From Reclinomonas americana ATCC 50394 (lineage: Eukaryota; Jakobida; Jakobea; Jakobida): a DNA stretch of 64,000 nucleotides. A program made the position numbers and the translations under genes. The notes beneath the pieces were generated by a model. The model did no database searches and was not told where the DNA came from. It saw only the letters and a program-made list of their open reading frames with translations. The stretch covers positions 434,001 to 498,000 of the forward strand of contig PS015010.1 in assembly GCA_048213135.1 (NCBI GenBank). The letters are read 5' to 3'. Below, in pieces: positions 51,661 to 60,016 of this stretch (the first letter of the stretch is position 1; each line of letters opens with the position of its first letter).

Positions 51661-51686
51661 AAAAGCCGACCACGCTGATCGGCTGA
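51661..51686 (-). terminator. Terminator after tRNA-Leu(UAA)
   Basis: Arms AGCCGA and TCGGCT with a loop of about nine bases, followed on the minus strand by TTTTTA. Confidence 0.75.
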
Positions 51687-51691
51687 AAACG

Positions 51692-51777
51692 TACCCGGGA
51701 TGGGAGTTGAACCCACACTCGCATTGCTGCGAACAGGATTTTAAGTCCTGCGTGTCTACCAGTTCCACCACCCGGGT
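51692..51777 (-). tRNA. tRNA-Leu, anticodon UAA
   Basis: An 86-base class II tRNA. The acceptor arms ACCCGGG and CCCGGGT pair; the anticodon loop is CTTAAAA (UAA); a long variable arm and the T loop GGTTCAACTCC follow. It lies at the right edge of the AT-richer block. Confidence 0.96.
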
Positions 51778-51785
51778 GTGTGGAT

Positions 51786-51826
51786 TAAAGAAAAAAAATC
51801 CCGTCCGGAGACAGGATTTTCTTTTT
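51786..51826 (-). terminator. Terminator-like hairpin between the two tRNA genes
   Basis: A stem of AATCC and GTC against GAC and GGATT around CGGA, one mismatch, with T-rich sequence following on the minus strand. It separates tRNA-Gly from tRNA-Leu. Confidence 0.65.
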
Positions 51827-51827
51827 G

Positions 51828-51853
51828 AGCGGAAGACCGGGCTCGAACCGGCC

Positions 51854-51885
<32 letters not shown>

Positions 51886-51900
51886 ATGAGCTACTTCCGC
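51828..51900 (-). tRNA. tRNA-Gly, anticodon GCC
   Basis: A 73-base tRNA with acceptor arms GCGGAAG/CTTCCGC, D arm TAGCTCATTTGGTAGAGCA, anticodon loop TTGCCAA and T loop GGTTCGAGCCC. Confidence 0.97.
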
Positions 51901-51972
51901 AATAAGGATAAGAACTTGTTTTCCGATTTTTCGGAGTGCAAAAATAAGGGTTGTTTTAGAACCACAAAAATT

Positions 51973-52176
51973 TTATTTGTATTTCGGGTTGTAAAGTGTG
52001 TTTTCAGGCACTTCAACTTTGGGTTTACCCTTGTAGCGATGGGTATACAGGTTGTAGCAACCGCCCAAAACAAAGGCAACCACTAAGAAAACCTGGCAGA
52101 ACCAGATAAAGCGGGAAGATGATACCCAGTTGTGAGCAAAATCTTTGTGGCTGTCGTCAATGATTTCCTGTTCCAT
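51973..52176 (-). CDS. Small single-pass membrane protein
   Basis: A 67-residue protein. ATG at 52176 (MEQEIIDDSHKDFAHNW) is preferred to an upstream Met. One hydrophobic helix (about 24-43, FIWFCQVFLVVAFVLGGCYN) is followed by a short basic tail. No family recognised, but the clear membrane helix and acidic N-terminus support a real gene. Confidence 0.65.
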   Translation of the reverse strand: MEQEIIDDSHKDFAHNWVSSSRFIWFCQVFLVVAFVLGGCYNLYTHRYKGKPKVEVPENTLYNPKYK

Positions 52177-52223
52177 TTTTCTCAATTTGCAGTGCAAAAA
52201 TAAGGCACTGTTTCCAAAAAAAC

Positions 52224-53276
52224 TTATTTGTTATCAACAATTTCTGAAAAGCGGGTCTTCTTACTGATGAAATAGGCCCAGGCCACGGATCCGCGGAACC
52301 AGCCCTGCAGCGTCCCGCTTTTTTTTACAGGGAAAAGAGCCCCCTTCTTACCTGAAAATACCCAGCCCGTAAAATGAAAATGGGCTTTCAGCACCGCCCT
52401 GCAATAACCGCCGTCGCCACTGAGCAATCCCCTGGCGGCTGAGGCAATATCGAGTCCCATGCGGAAAGGGATCTTCCACCAGCGGGTGCCGGCAGGCAGG
52501 TTCTTATACAGCATGATGAGGTTATTGCGGAAATTGAGGAACACTTTGCGGCTGTTGCCTTTAGGTAAGGTGCCGCCTCCCACATGGTATACTACTGATG
52601 CGGGCTGAACGAATATTTTATGACCGGCCAGTTGCATACGCCAGCAGAGGTCGATCTCTTCCTGGTGGGCGAAAAAAAACTCATCAAGGCCACCCAATTC
52701 ATGGTATACCCCGGGCCTTACAAATAAAGCGGCACCGCTGGCCCAGAAGCAGGGTTGGGCATCGTTATACTGGCCTTCATCTTTTTCACAAACATCAAAA
52801 ATGCGGCCTCTCATAAAGGGATAGCCCAGGTGATCGATCCACCCGCCGCTGGCACCGGCATATTCAAAACTGGTTTTATCGGCATAAGATAACAACTTGG
52901 GCTGGCAGGCGGCAATTTGCGGATCGGATTCCATTAAACTGATCACCGGCGCTATCCAGCCCGGCGTTACTTCCACATCGCTGTTGAGCAACACATAATA
53001 ATCGGCTGTAACCTGCTTCAGGGCAAGGTTGTATCCCCTGGCAAAACCCTCGTTACCGGGATTGATGATGATGCGGATGGAAGGATAATTCTTTTTGATG
53101 AAATCAATGGAATCGTCGGAAGAAGCATTGTCGGCAACAATGACCTGCTGTGCAGCATAGCCCGAATCCATGACGGAAGGAAGAAATTTTTCCAGGAAAG
53201 AACGGCCATTCCAGTTGAGGATGACAACCGCAACGGAGGGCTGGCGCTCATGAGCAGCAGTGGTATGTTCTTCCAT
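52224..53276 (-). CDS. GT2-family glycosyltransferase
   Basis: A 350-residue protein. Residues about 12-245 form a GT-A domain: VAVVILNWNGRSFLEKFLPSV at the start, NSDVEVTPGW (metal site near 97), SGAALFVRPGVYHELGG and FFAHQEEIDLCWRMQLAG (catalytic Asp/Glu region). The tail (from about 255) is hydrophobic and basic and may sit on the membrane. It is like rhamnosyltransferase-type enzymes in surface polysaccharide synthesis; the sugar is unknown. Confidence 0.92.
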   Translation of the reverse strand: MEEHTTAAHERQPSVAVVILNWNGRSFLEKFLPSVMDSGYAAQQVIVADNASSDDSIDFIKKNYPSIRIIINPGNEGFARGYNLALKQVTADYYVLLNSDVEVTPGWIAPVISLMESDPQIAACQPKLLSYADKTSFEYAGASGGWIDHLGYPFMRGRIFDVCEKDEGQYNDAQPCFWASGAALFVRPGVYHELGGLDEFFFAHQEEIDLCWRMQLAGHKIFVQPASVVYHVGGGTLPKGNSRKVFLNFRNNLIMLYKNLPAGTRWWKIPFRMGLDIASAARGLLSGDGGYCRAVLKAHFHFTGWVFSGKKGALFPVKKSGTLQGWFRGSVAWAYFISKKTRFSEIVDNK

Positions 53277-53280
53277 CGGA

Positions 53281-53311
53281 ATTACTGATTACGAATTACA
53301 AATTACGAATG
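53281..53311. repeat. Dispersed ATTACGAATT repeat, copy 3
   Basis: GATTACGAATTACAAATTACGAAT, the reverse of the ATTCGTAATT unit found at 22120 and 26435. Confidence 0.65.
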
Positions 53312-53342
53312 TATACGATAATGATCCATTGTAAATCGTCAA

Positions 53343-54197
53343 TTATTTATATTCATATTCCGCTGATCCCATCAGGCTGCCTTCTTTGGAATAACACCTT
53401 TCCCTTATCCTGAGCAGTCCGTCGTAATTGTATTTCCAGGTGAAGAAAAAGGCGCCTTCTTTTTCGGAAGTGATCATTTGTGCGATGAGGCCTGCACTGT
53501 TGTATTCAAATTTAAAATCGGGAACGAGTTTTTTATTACCTGCATAGCCATGCACCACATCGGTGAGGCGTCCTTTACCGTCGTAGTAATAATAATAGAT
53601 TTCGGCAGTGCGGGAATTTTTTTCAATGGCCACATTCCCGCTTTCATCAGGCTGGAAAAGAATATTTACGGTGTCCTTATTATTCTTGACCAGGGTCATT
53701 TTTACAGGTGACTTGCCGGCACCATATTCATAAGTATGATCTTCGGAGGTCATATCCACCTCGTTATCGCCATTCTCATCTTCCGCAAAACGGGTGATGG
53801 AGCTGATGCGGGTAAGCCGCTGCTGGTTATCGTAGGTATAAGTAGTGTGTGTGGCTGATACTTCCGAACTGTCGATGGTTTCGGTGAGCAGTCCTTCCTT
53901 ACTGAACAGCGAGGTGAAAATATTGGGGTAGGAGGTGCTGGTGCTGGTATTCACTTCCATTTCCGTATAACTCCTGTTGAGCTTTTTAACGCAGAAAAAG
54001 CCTTCGCTTTCCATGCCATTGCTCTCGAGGGAAGTCACTTTTATGGCCTTGACCTTTTGTTCTTTCAGGCGGCTCATTTCTGCAATCACCTCCTTATTGT
54101 TGATGATGTCTTTGTAGTAGTATTGGGCCTGTGCCGGAAGAACGGGGCCAAGGCACGCTACCAGCGCCACTGCCAGTATCCTTATATTGCGATTCAT
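53343..54197 (-). CDS. Secreted YD/RHS-like beta repeat protein
   Basis: A 284-residue exported protein. ATG at 54197 gives a signal peptide (MNRNIRILAVALVACLGPVL, cut near AQAQ). The mature part has repeated strands resembling YD/RHS units: YDNQQRLTRISS, YDGKGRLTDVVHGY and YNSAGLIAQMITSE, ending YNYDGLLRIRERCYSKEGSL. It is far too short to be an RHS toxin shell and carries no toxin domain. Function unknown. Confidence 0.8.
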   Translation of the reverse strand: MNRNIRILAVALVACLGPVLPAQAQYYYKDIINNKEVIAEMSRLKEQKVKAIKVTSLESNGMESEGFFCVKKLNRSYTEMEVNTSTSTSYPNIFTSLFSKEGLLTETIDSSEVSATHTTYTYDNQQRLTRISSITRFAEDENGDNEVDMTSEDHTYEYGAGKSPVKMTLVKNNKDTVNILFQPDESGNVAIEKNSRTAEIYYYYYDGKGRLTDVVHGYAGNKKLVPDFKFEYNSAGLIAQMITSEKEGAFFFTWKYNYDGLLRIRERCYSKEGSLMGSAEYEYK

Positions 54198-54288
54198 CTC
54201 CAAATGTAAACTTTCTTTTACTAAACTAAACCCGGGCCATTGAGTGTAAGCCCGCAAACTTTACTATTTTTAACAAAATTAACAGGCT

Positions 54289-55341
54289 GTGAGTCATTTA
54301 AAAGAAAGAAAGGAAAAGAATTGTTTAAACTGCGGCACGGAAGTACAGGGAAAGTATTGTCATTTTTGCGGACAGGAAAATATTGAACCCAAAGAATCTG
54401 TCTGGCACCTGGTCTCTCATTTTTTCCAGGATATTACTCACTTCGACGGCAAATTTTTCAGCACCGTTAAATACCTCGTCGCCAGGCCGGGTTTTTTATC
54501 CAAACAGTACATGCTGGGCAGGCGGGCCAGCTACCTGAATCCCATACGTATGTATGTGTTTACCTCGGCTTTCTTCTTCCTGCTGTTCTTTACTTTCTTC
54601 ACATCCGGTGAATCGGCCATTAAGGATAATATTACGGTCAATAATAAATCGCTGACGCAAATCGCTAAAATGGATTCGGCGCAGTTTGCCGACTTTACGA
54701 AGAACATTAATAAAGAAGACGATAAACCTGTTGTTGCCATGACGAGGGAAGAGTTCCGCCAGTACGTGGAGAACTCGGGGAGCGGATTCCAGGTCATCGG
54801 TATTAAATACAAAACCAAAGCGGAGTATGATTCGGCGCTGGCCGCGGGAAAGAAACACAACTGGATAGAGCGGGCCTTTATGTATAAGATCATTGAAATC
54901 AATACCAAGTACAAAGGCAACCGTACAGGTGCCATGATCGCCCTGCGGGAAAAACTGCTGCACAGTATTCCGCAGATGTTGTTCTGGTCGCTGCCCTTAC
55001 TGGCACTGCTGCTGAAGCTGCTTTACATAAGAAGAAAAGACTTTTATTATGTGAGCCACGGTATTTTCAGCCTGCACTTTTACATCTTTATCTTTCTTGA
55101 CCTGTTGCTGATCTTTTTGATTGGAGAGTTGCAGGACAAACTGCACTGGGGCTTTTTTACTTTTATAAAAGCGTTCCTGTACCTGGGTATGTTCTTCTAC
55201 CTCTACAAAGCCATGCGGAATTTTTACCAGCAGGGCAGGGCTAAAACGATCCTTAAGTACTTCCTGTTGTTCTGCCTGTTCATGATTGTGATCGGGATAT
55301 TACTGACCGTGTTCGTACTTTTTTCGGTGTATAAATTATAA
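54289..55341 (+). CDS. DUF3667 membrane protein with zinc ribbon
   Basis: A 350-residue protein beginning with GTG. A zinc ribbon (CLNCGTEVQGKYCHFCGQ, about 12-29) is followed by HLVSHFFQDITHFDGKFFST and a membrane helix (about 92-108), then three or four helices at the C-terminus (about 225-350), as in DUF3667 proteins of Bacteroidota. Function unknown. It overlaps the mazG start by one base, so the two are coupled. Confidence 0.9.
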   Translation: MSHLKERKEKNCLNCGTEVQGKYCHFCGQENIEPKESVWHLVSHFFQDITHFDGKFFSTVKYLVARPGFLSKQYMLGRRASYLNPIRMYVFTSAFFFLLFFTFFTSGESAIKDNITVNNKSLTQIAKMDSAQFADFTKNINKEDDKPVVAMTREEFRQYVENSGSGFQVIGIKYKTKAEYDSALAAGKKHNWIERAFMYKIIEINTKYKGNRTGAMIALREKLLHSIPQMLFWSLPLLALLLKLLYIRRKDFYYVSHGIFSLHFYIFIFLDLLLIFLIGELQDKLHWGFFTFIKAFLYLGMFFYLYKAMRNFYQQGRAKTILKYFLLFCLFMIVIGILLTVFVLFSVYKL

Positions 55342-56126
55342 TGAATTTTATGTCTTCTAACAACGCACAGGCATTTGAGCGGCTGACGACCATCATGGAC
55401 GAACTCCGTGAAAAATGTCCATGGGATAAAAAACAAACCATTCATACCCTGCGCCAGCTCACGATTGAGGAAACCTATGAACTGGCCGATGCCATTACCG
55501 ACAGTGACTGGAAAGGCATTAAAGAAGAACTGGGTGACCTGATGCTGCATATGGTATTTTATGCCAGGATTGGCACCGAACAGGGGCAGTTCTCCCTGGC
55601 CGACGCCATTAACGGGGTATGCGATAAACTGGTAGCCCGGCATCCGCATATTTATGGCGATGTACAGGTGAACGGTGAGGAAGACGTGAAAAAGAACTGG
55701 GAAAAACTCAAACTGAAAGAAGGCAAGACTTCGGTACTGGGCGGTGTACCCCGTGCCCTGCCTTCCATGGTAAAAGCCATGCGCCTGCAGGAAAAAGCCA
55801 AACAGGTAGGTTTTGAATGGGACAATAAAGAACAGGTGTGGGATAAGGTGGAAGAGGAGCAAAAAGAGCTGTTTGAGGCCATCAAAACCGGTGATCCCGA
55901 CAAAATTGAGGATGAATTGGGCGATGTTTTCTTCTCGCTGGTAAATTTTGCAAGGTTTTTGCAGGTAGATGCGGAAAATGCACTTGAACGGACCAATAAA
56001 AAGTTCATCAGCCGGTTTACCCGAATGGAAACGGCAGCGCAGGAAAGCGGCAGGCAACTGCACGATATGACCCTTGCCGAGATGGACGCACTCTGGAATT
56101 CGATCAAGAGCGGTAAAAACCTTTAA
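55341..56126 (+). CDS. mazG: Nucleoside triphosphate pyrophosphohydrolase MazG
   Basis: A 261-residue enzyme of the usual two-domain form. The first domain has LREKCPWDKKQTIHTL and the metal-binding EETYELADAI ... EELGDLMLHMVFYA helices (about 15-80); the second has EEEQKELFEAI ... EDELGDVFFSLVNFA (about 170-210). It hydrolyses NTPs to NMP and pyrophosphate, cleaning damaged nucleotides. It is translationally coupled to DUF3667 upstream, and the large kinase gene follows after eight bases. Confidence 0.95.
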   Translation: MNFMSSNNAQAFERLTTIMDELREKCPWDKKQTIHTLRQLTIEETYELADAITDSDWKGIKEELGDLMLHMVFYARIGTEQGQFSLADAINGVCDKLVARHPHIYGDVQVNGEEDVKKNWEKLKLKEGKTSVLGGVPRALPSMVKAMRLQEKAKQVGFEWDNKEQVWDKVEEEQKELFEAIKTGDPDKIEDELGDVFFSLVNFARFLQVDAENALERTNKKFISRFTRMETAAQESGRQLHDMTLAEMDALWNSIKSGKNL

Positions 56127-56134
56127 TTCAATCC

Positions 56135-59100
56135 TTGCAGCGCTCTACTACCTTCCGGCGTTTTTTATACAGGAACAGTTACCTGCTGGTGATTGCCGCA
56201 TGGCTGATTACCTTTTCCTTTATTGTCGATAATTACTGGTCGGGCAACTCTTCCATTGGCGCGGTAAAAAGGAACCTGCAAAAATATATCCATGCGCAGG
56301 AAAGGGATTTTGAGAAACTGGCAGCCGATACGGCACTGCTGCACTCCCTTGATGCCAACACATATGATGAGGCCGTACTCAATACCCTTACCGCAAAGCC
56401 CTATTTTTTTTACCGCTATTTTATTAATGATGTAGGACACCGGCAACTGGTATTCTGGAGTTCGGCAACGGCCATGCCCGACGACGCGTTGCTGCAAAAC
56501 CTCGACAGTACCGGGTTTACAAAACTGCTCAATGGCTATTATGTATGGCGCAAATTGGTGCAGGGCAATCACATCAGCATTGCGCTGATACCGGTAAAAT
56601 GGGATTATATCGTTACCAACGAATACCTGGAAAACGCGTTTGTGATCGGCGACGATATTGCAGCCTCTTATGATATTGCTAAAACACCAACTGGTACATC
56701 TGTCCGCTCGCTGAATGGCAAAGAACTTTTCCCGCTGCTGAAAAAGTCTGATACGGCTATTGTTAAAAACAACCTGGTAGCCGTATGGCTGCGGATCATA
56801 GCGGCGGTTTTCATATTACTTTTCGTACACCTGTGCGCCACCTATATCGCCATTCACCGGCAGGTGTGGAAAGGGGTGCTGTTCCTGCTGCTGGTGATCC
56901 TGCTGCTGCGGTTCATTACTTACGCTTTCCCGGTATTGTTCAACTTCAGGCAGTTTGAACTGTTCAACCCGGCTATTTACGGGTCCAATTTTATTCTCCG
57001 GTCACTGGGCGACCTGTTGATCAACTCCTTCCTTTTCACCTGGCTGGGATTGTTCATCCGGCACCAGGTAATGGAGAAAGGCATCACGCTGGATGTAAAA
57101 CACCCGGCTATGAAATGGGGGGCATTGGTCATATCAACGATGGTACTGTTATTGGCCGGTATGATCTGCGGGCAGATCGTACGCAGCCTGGTGGCGGATT
57201 CGCAGATATCATTCGATGTGATCGATTTCTTCAAACTGACCCGCTACAGTGTAATTGGTTTTGTGGTATTGTGTTGCATCGCCATCGGGTATTTTGTGAC
57301 TGCGCAGGTGCTCCTCTTCCTGGTAAAGCCATTGTTCCCGGGGCGCACCTGGCTGCTGTTCCTGGTGGTAGCGTTGTGCGGACTGGCCTGGTTATCGCTG
57401 CAAGGCGATTTCTACAATGTCAGGTTCAGCCTTTTTGTTTTGTTGTGGCAACTGCTTTTCCTGTTGCTGATGACCAATGAATCACTTGCCCTGCCGGCAG
57501 GTAAAATATCTTCGTCCAAACTCATTTTCTGGCTTTTCTTTTTTTCACTCAGTATTACCATCGTTATTGTTGAAGAGAATAAAAGCAAGGAACTCCGCAA
57601 CCGGCGGCATTACGCAGAAACACTGTCTACCAAGGTGGACCCTTCCAGCGAAACATTGATGAACACGCTGCTGACCGACTTCAGGAATGATTACCTGGCC
57701 ACCAACTTCGACCGTTTTAAAACCGATTCTTCTAACCGCCTGTTTAAAGACAGCCTGGTGAATGGTAATTTTTCAGGATATACCAACAAGTACGATACAA
57801 AAGTATATACGTATGACGCCGATGAACAACCCCTCTATAATTCCGCTGCCGTTACCTATAATGAACTGAACACATTGCTGAATACACAGGCTAAACCCAC
57901 CAGCATTACCGACCTGTATTACTATGATGAGTCTTATGACCGCTTCAGTTATATCAGCCGTAAAGTGGTAACCAATCCCGAAGGGCAACTGCTGGGTTAT
58001 GTATTCCTGCTGGCCAACCCCAAAAAATACAAGACCGACGCGCTGAACCTGGAGCTCTTCTCCCGCGGACATAACAATTCCATTGAGAATTCTTCGGAAT
58101 ACGCTTTCGCTATCTATAATAACCTGCAACTGGTCAGCAGTCACAACGACTATCCCTTTGCCACCAGCATCAGCAAGCAGCAAATGCCGAAGGAAGAGTT
58201 TGAAGCGCACCGTAAAAATAATTACGACGAATTATGGTATAAGGCCGGTCCCCAAAAACTGGTGATCATTGCCCGGCAGGATAATTTCCTGATCGAGTCC
58301 ATCACCCTGTTCTCTTACCTGTTCTGCGCCTTCCTGCTGGTAACAGCTTTATTCTGGATACTCAACATCTTCATCCGTTCCCGACTTAACCGACAGCCGC
58401 TGCGCAATTACTGGCAGCTCACCATCCGCAACCAGATACACGGTACCGTGATCTTTGTGAGTGTGCTGTCATTCCTCGTGATTGGTGTGGCCACCATCCT
58501 GTTCTTTATTTACAGGTACGAAAACAACAACAGGGAAAAACTCAGCCGTGTGATCAATGTCATGGGCAACGAGGTGCGTACTTCGCTTACCGAACTCGCC
58601 ATGTTTGATGATGTGGTGAAAGTATACGACGAAGCCTACCGGGCCAGGCTGGAAAAAGTGATCATACGCATATCTGAAATACACGATGCCGACGTAAACC
58701 TGTATGATGGCGAAGGCAACCTGAGGGTATCATCGCTGCCCTTGCCTTACAATAAAGGTATTGTGAGCGACAGGATGGACCCCGTTGCCTATTATCATCT
58801 CAACCGCCAGCGGGAAGTACAATATTTCAAAGATGAAAAGATCGGGAAACTCAGTTTCGTCAGCAACTATGTGCCCGTGATTGATGAAGCCGGCCGGGAG
58901 TATGCTTACCTTAATATTCCCTACTTTACATCGCAGGGTAAACTGCGGCAGGAGATATCCAACTTCCTCGTGACCATCATCAACCTGAACGCATTTATTT
59001 TCCTGATCGCCGGTATTGTGGCCCTGTTCATCACCAACCGCATCACCCGTTCCTTCTCTTTCATCAGCAATAAAATGAAAGCGGTTAACCTGGGTAAACG

Positions 59101-59878
59101 CAATGAAGTGATCGACTGGAAGCGGGACGACGAGATCGGTGAACTGATCAAGGAGTACAATAAAATGGTAGGCAAACTGGATGAGAGTGCCGCTGCCCTG
59201 GCCAAAAGCGAAAGGGAAGGGGCCTGGCGTGAAATGGCCAGGCAGGTGGCCCACGAGATCAAGAACCCGCTTACACCCATGAAACTGAGTTTGCAGTACC
59301 TGCAGAAATCCATCAGCAGCAATTCAGCGAATGTGCAGGAACTGACGGCGCATGTGGCGCAAACCCTGGTGGAGCAGATCGATCACCTGAACCGTATCGC
59401 CGGTGAGTTCGGACAATTCGCGAATATCGGCAATCCTAAAAATGAACTGTTCGACCTGCACGACAGCATTAAAGCGCTGGTATTGCTCCATGGCGCCGAT
59501 GAACAGTTGCAACTGGAATGGAAACCAATAGGTATGCCTGCCATGGTCAATGCCGATCGTACACACATCAACCGTTTATTTACCAACCTGATACAGAACG
59601 CCATACAGGCAGTGCCCGGCGATCGTAAGCCACATATTGCCATTGAAGAAGAGATACAAGGGAAAAAACTCCTGGTACGGATAAAAGATAACGGTGTTGG
59701 TATTTCAGAAGAACAGCGCTCCCGCATATTCACCCCCAATTTTACTACCAAAACCTCAGGCACCGGCCTGGGCCTGGCTATGAGCAAAGGCATTGTGGAA
59801 CAGGCGAAAGGGCAGATATGGTTTGAGACCAAACCCGGTGAAGGCTCTACCTTTTTTGTGGAACTGCCGCTGGCGTGA
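56135..59878 (+). CDS. Large NtrY-like membrane sensor histidine kinase
   Basis: A 1247-residue kinase with a TTG start at 56135, eight bases after mazG. A first helix (about 14-32) and an external domain are followed by six or seven membrane helices (about 220-465), a second external domain (about 480-730), then helices at about 735-760 and 795-815, a third short sensor region, a helix near 960 and a HAMP segment. The H-box is REMARQVAHEIKNPLTPMKL (His near 1039); the ATPase domain has LIQNAIQAVP, DNGVGI and GTGLGLAMSKGI. It has more external sensor area than most kinases. No regulator is adjacent. Confidence 0.92.
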   Translation: MQRSTTFRRFLYRNSYLLVIAAWLITFSFIVDNYWSGNSSIGAVKRNLQKYIHAQERDFEKLAADTALLHSLDANTYDEAVLNTLTAKPYFFYRYFINDVGHRQLVFWSSATAMPDDALLQNLDSTGFTKLLNGYYVWRKLVQGNHISIALIPVKWDYIVTNEYLENAFVIGDDIAASYDIAKTPTGTSVRSLNGKELFPLLKKSDTAIVKNNLVAVWLRIIAAVFILLFVHLCATYIAIHRQVWKGVLFLLLVILLLRFITYAFPVLFNFRQFELFNPAIYGSNFILRSLGDLLINSFLFTWLGLFIRHQVMEKGITLDVKHPAMKWGALVISTMVLLLAGMICGQIVRSLVADSQISFDVIDFFKLTRYSVIGFVVLCCIAIGYFVTAQVLLFLVKPLFPGRTWLLFLVVALCGLAWLSLQGDFYNVRFSLFVLLWQLLFLLLMTNESLALPAGKISSSKLIFWLFFFSLSITIVIVEENKSKELRNRRHYAETLSTKVDPSSETLMNTLLTDFRNDYLATNFDRFKTDSSNRLFKDSLVNGNFSGYTNKYDTKVYTYDADEQPLYNSAAVTYNELNTLLNTQAKPTSITDLYYYDESYDRFSYISRKVVTNPEGQLLGYVFLLANPKKYKTDALNLELFSRGHNNSIENSSEYAFAIYNNLQLVSSHNDYPFATSISKQQMPKEEFEAHRKNNYDELWYKAGPQKLVIIARQDNFLIESITLFSYLFCAFLLVTALFWILNIFIRSRLNRQPLRNYWQLTIRNQIHGTVIFVSVLSFLVIGVATILFFIYRYENNNREKLSRVINVMGNEVRTSLTELAMFDDVVKVYDEAYRARLEKVIIRISEIHDADVNLYDGEGNLRVSSLPLPYNKGIVSDRMDPVAYYHLNRQREVQYFKDEKIGKLSFVSNYVPVIDEAGREYAYLNIPYFTSQGKLRQEISNFLVTIINLNAFIFLIAGIVALFITNRITRSFSFISNKMKAVNLGKRNEVIDWKRDDEIGELIKEYNKMVGKLDESAAALAKSEREGAWREMARQVAHEIKNPLTPMKLSLQYLQKSISSNSANVQELTAHVAQTLVEQIDHLNRIAGEFGQFANIGNPKNELFDLHDSIKALVLLHGADEQLQLEWKPIGMPAMVNADRTHINRLFTNLIQNAIQAVPGDRKPHIAIEEEIQGKKLLVRIKDNGVGISEEQRSRIFTPNFTTKTSGTGLGLAMSKGIVEQAKGQIWFETKPGEGSTFFVELPLA

Positions 59879-59956
59879 TGATGGCCGGATACGGGATATG
59901 AGATGCCGGATGCCAGATTACCGGATAAAGTGCCCTGTACGCCTGCCTGATAACCC

Positions 59957-59988
59957 ATTGCAGGTATGTCCATTCTTTATTATATTTG
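59957..59988 (+). promoter_or_regulatory. Promoter of the secreted subtilisin gene (ATTG-N20-TATATTTG)
   Basis: TATATTTG (59981-59988) matches TAnnTTTG. ATTG at 59957-59960 is a near-match -33 element, 20 bases upstream. Its position supports the start at 60017 rather than the upstream Met at 59966. Confidence 0.6.
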
Positions 59989-60016
59989 GAAGCTTAACCA
60001 ATTTAAACCTTCGCTT

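Noticed and set aside
53343-54197. RHS/polymorphic toxin reading of the YD-like protein
   Set aside because: It is under 300 residues, has no core cage, no C-terminal toxin region and no neighbouring immunity gene.
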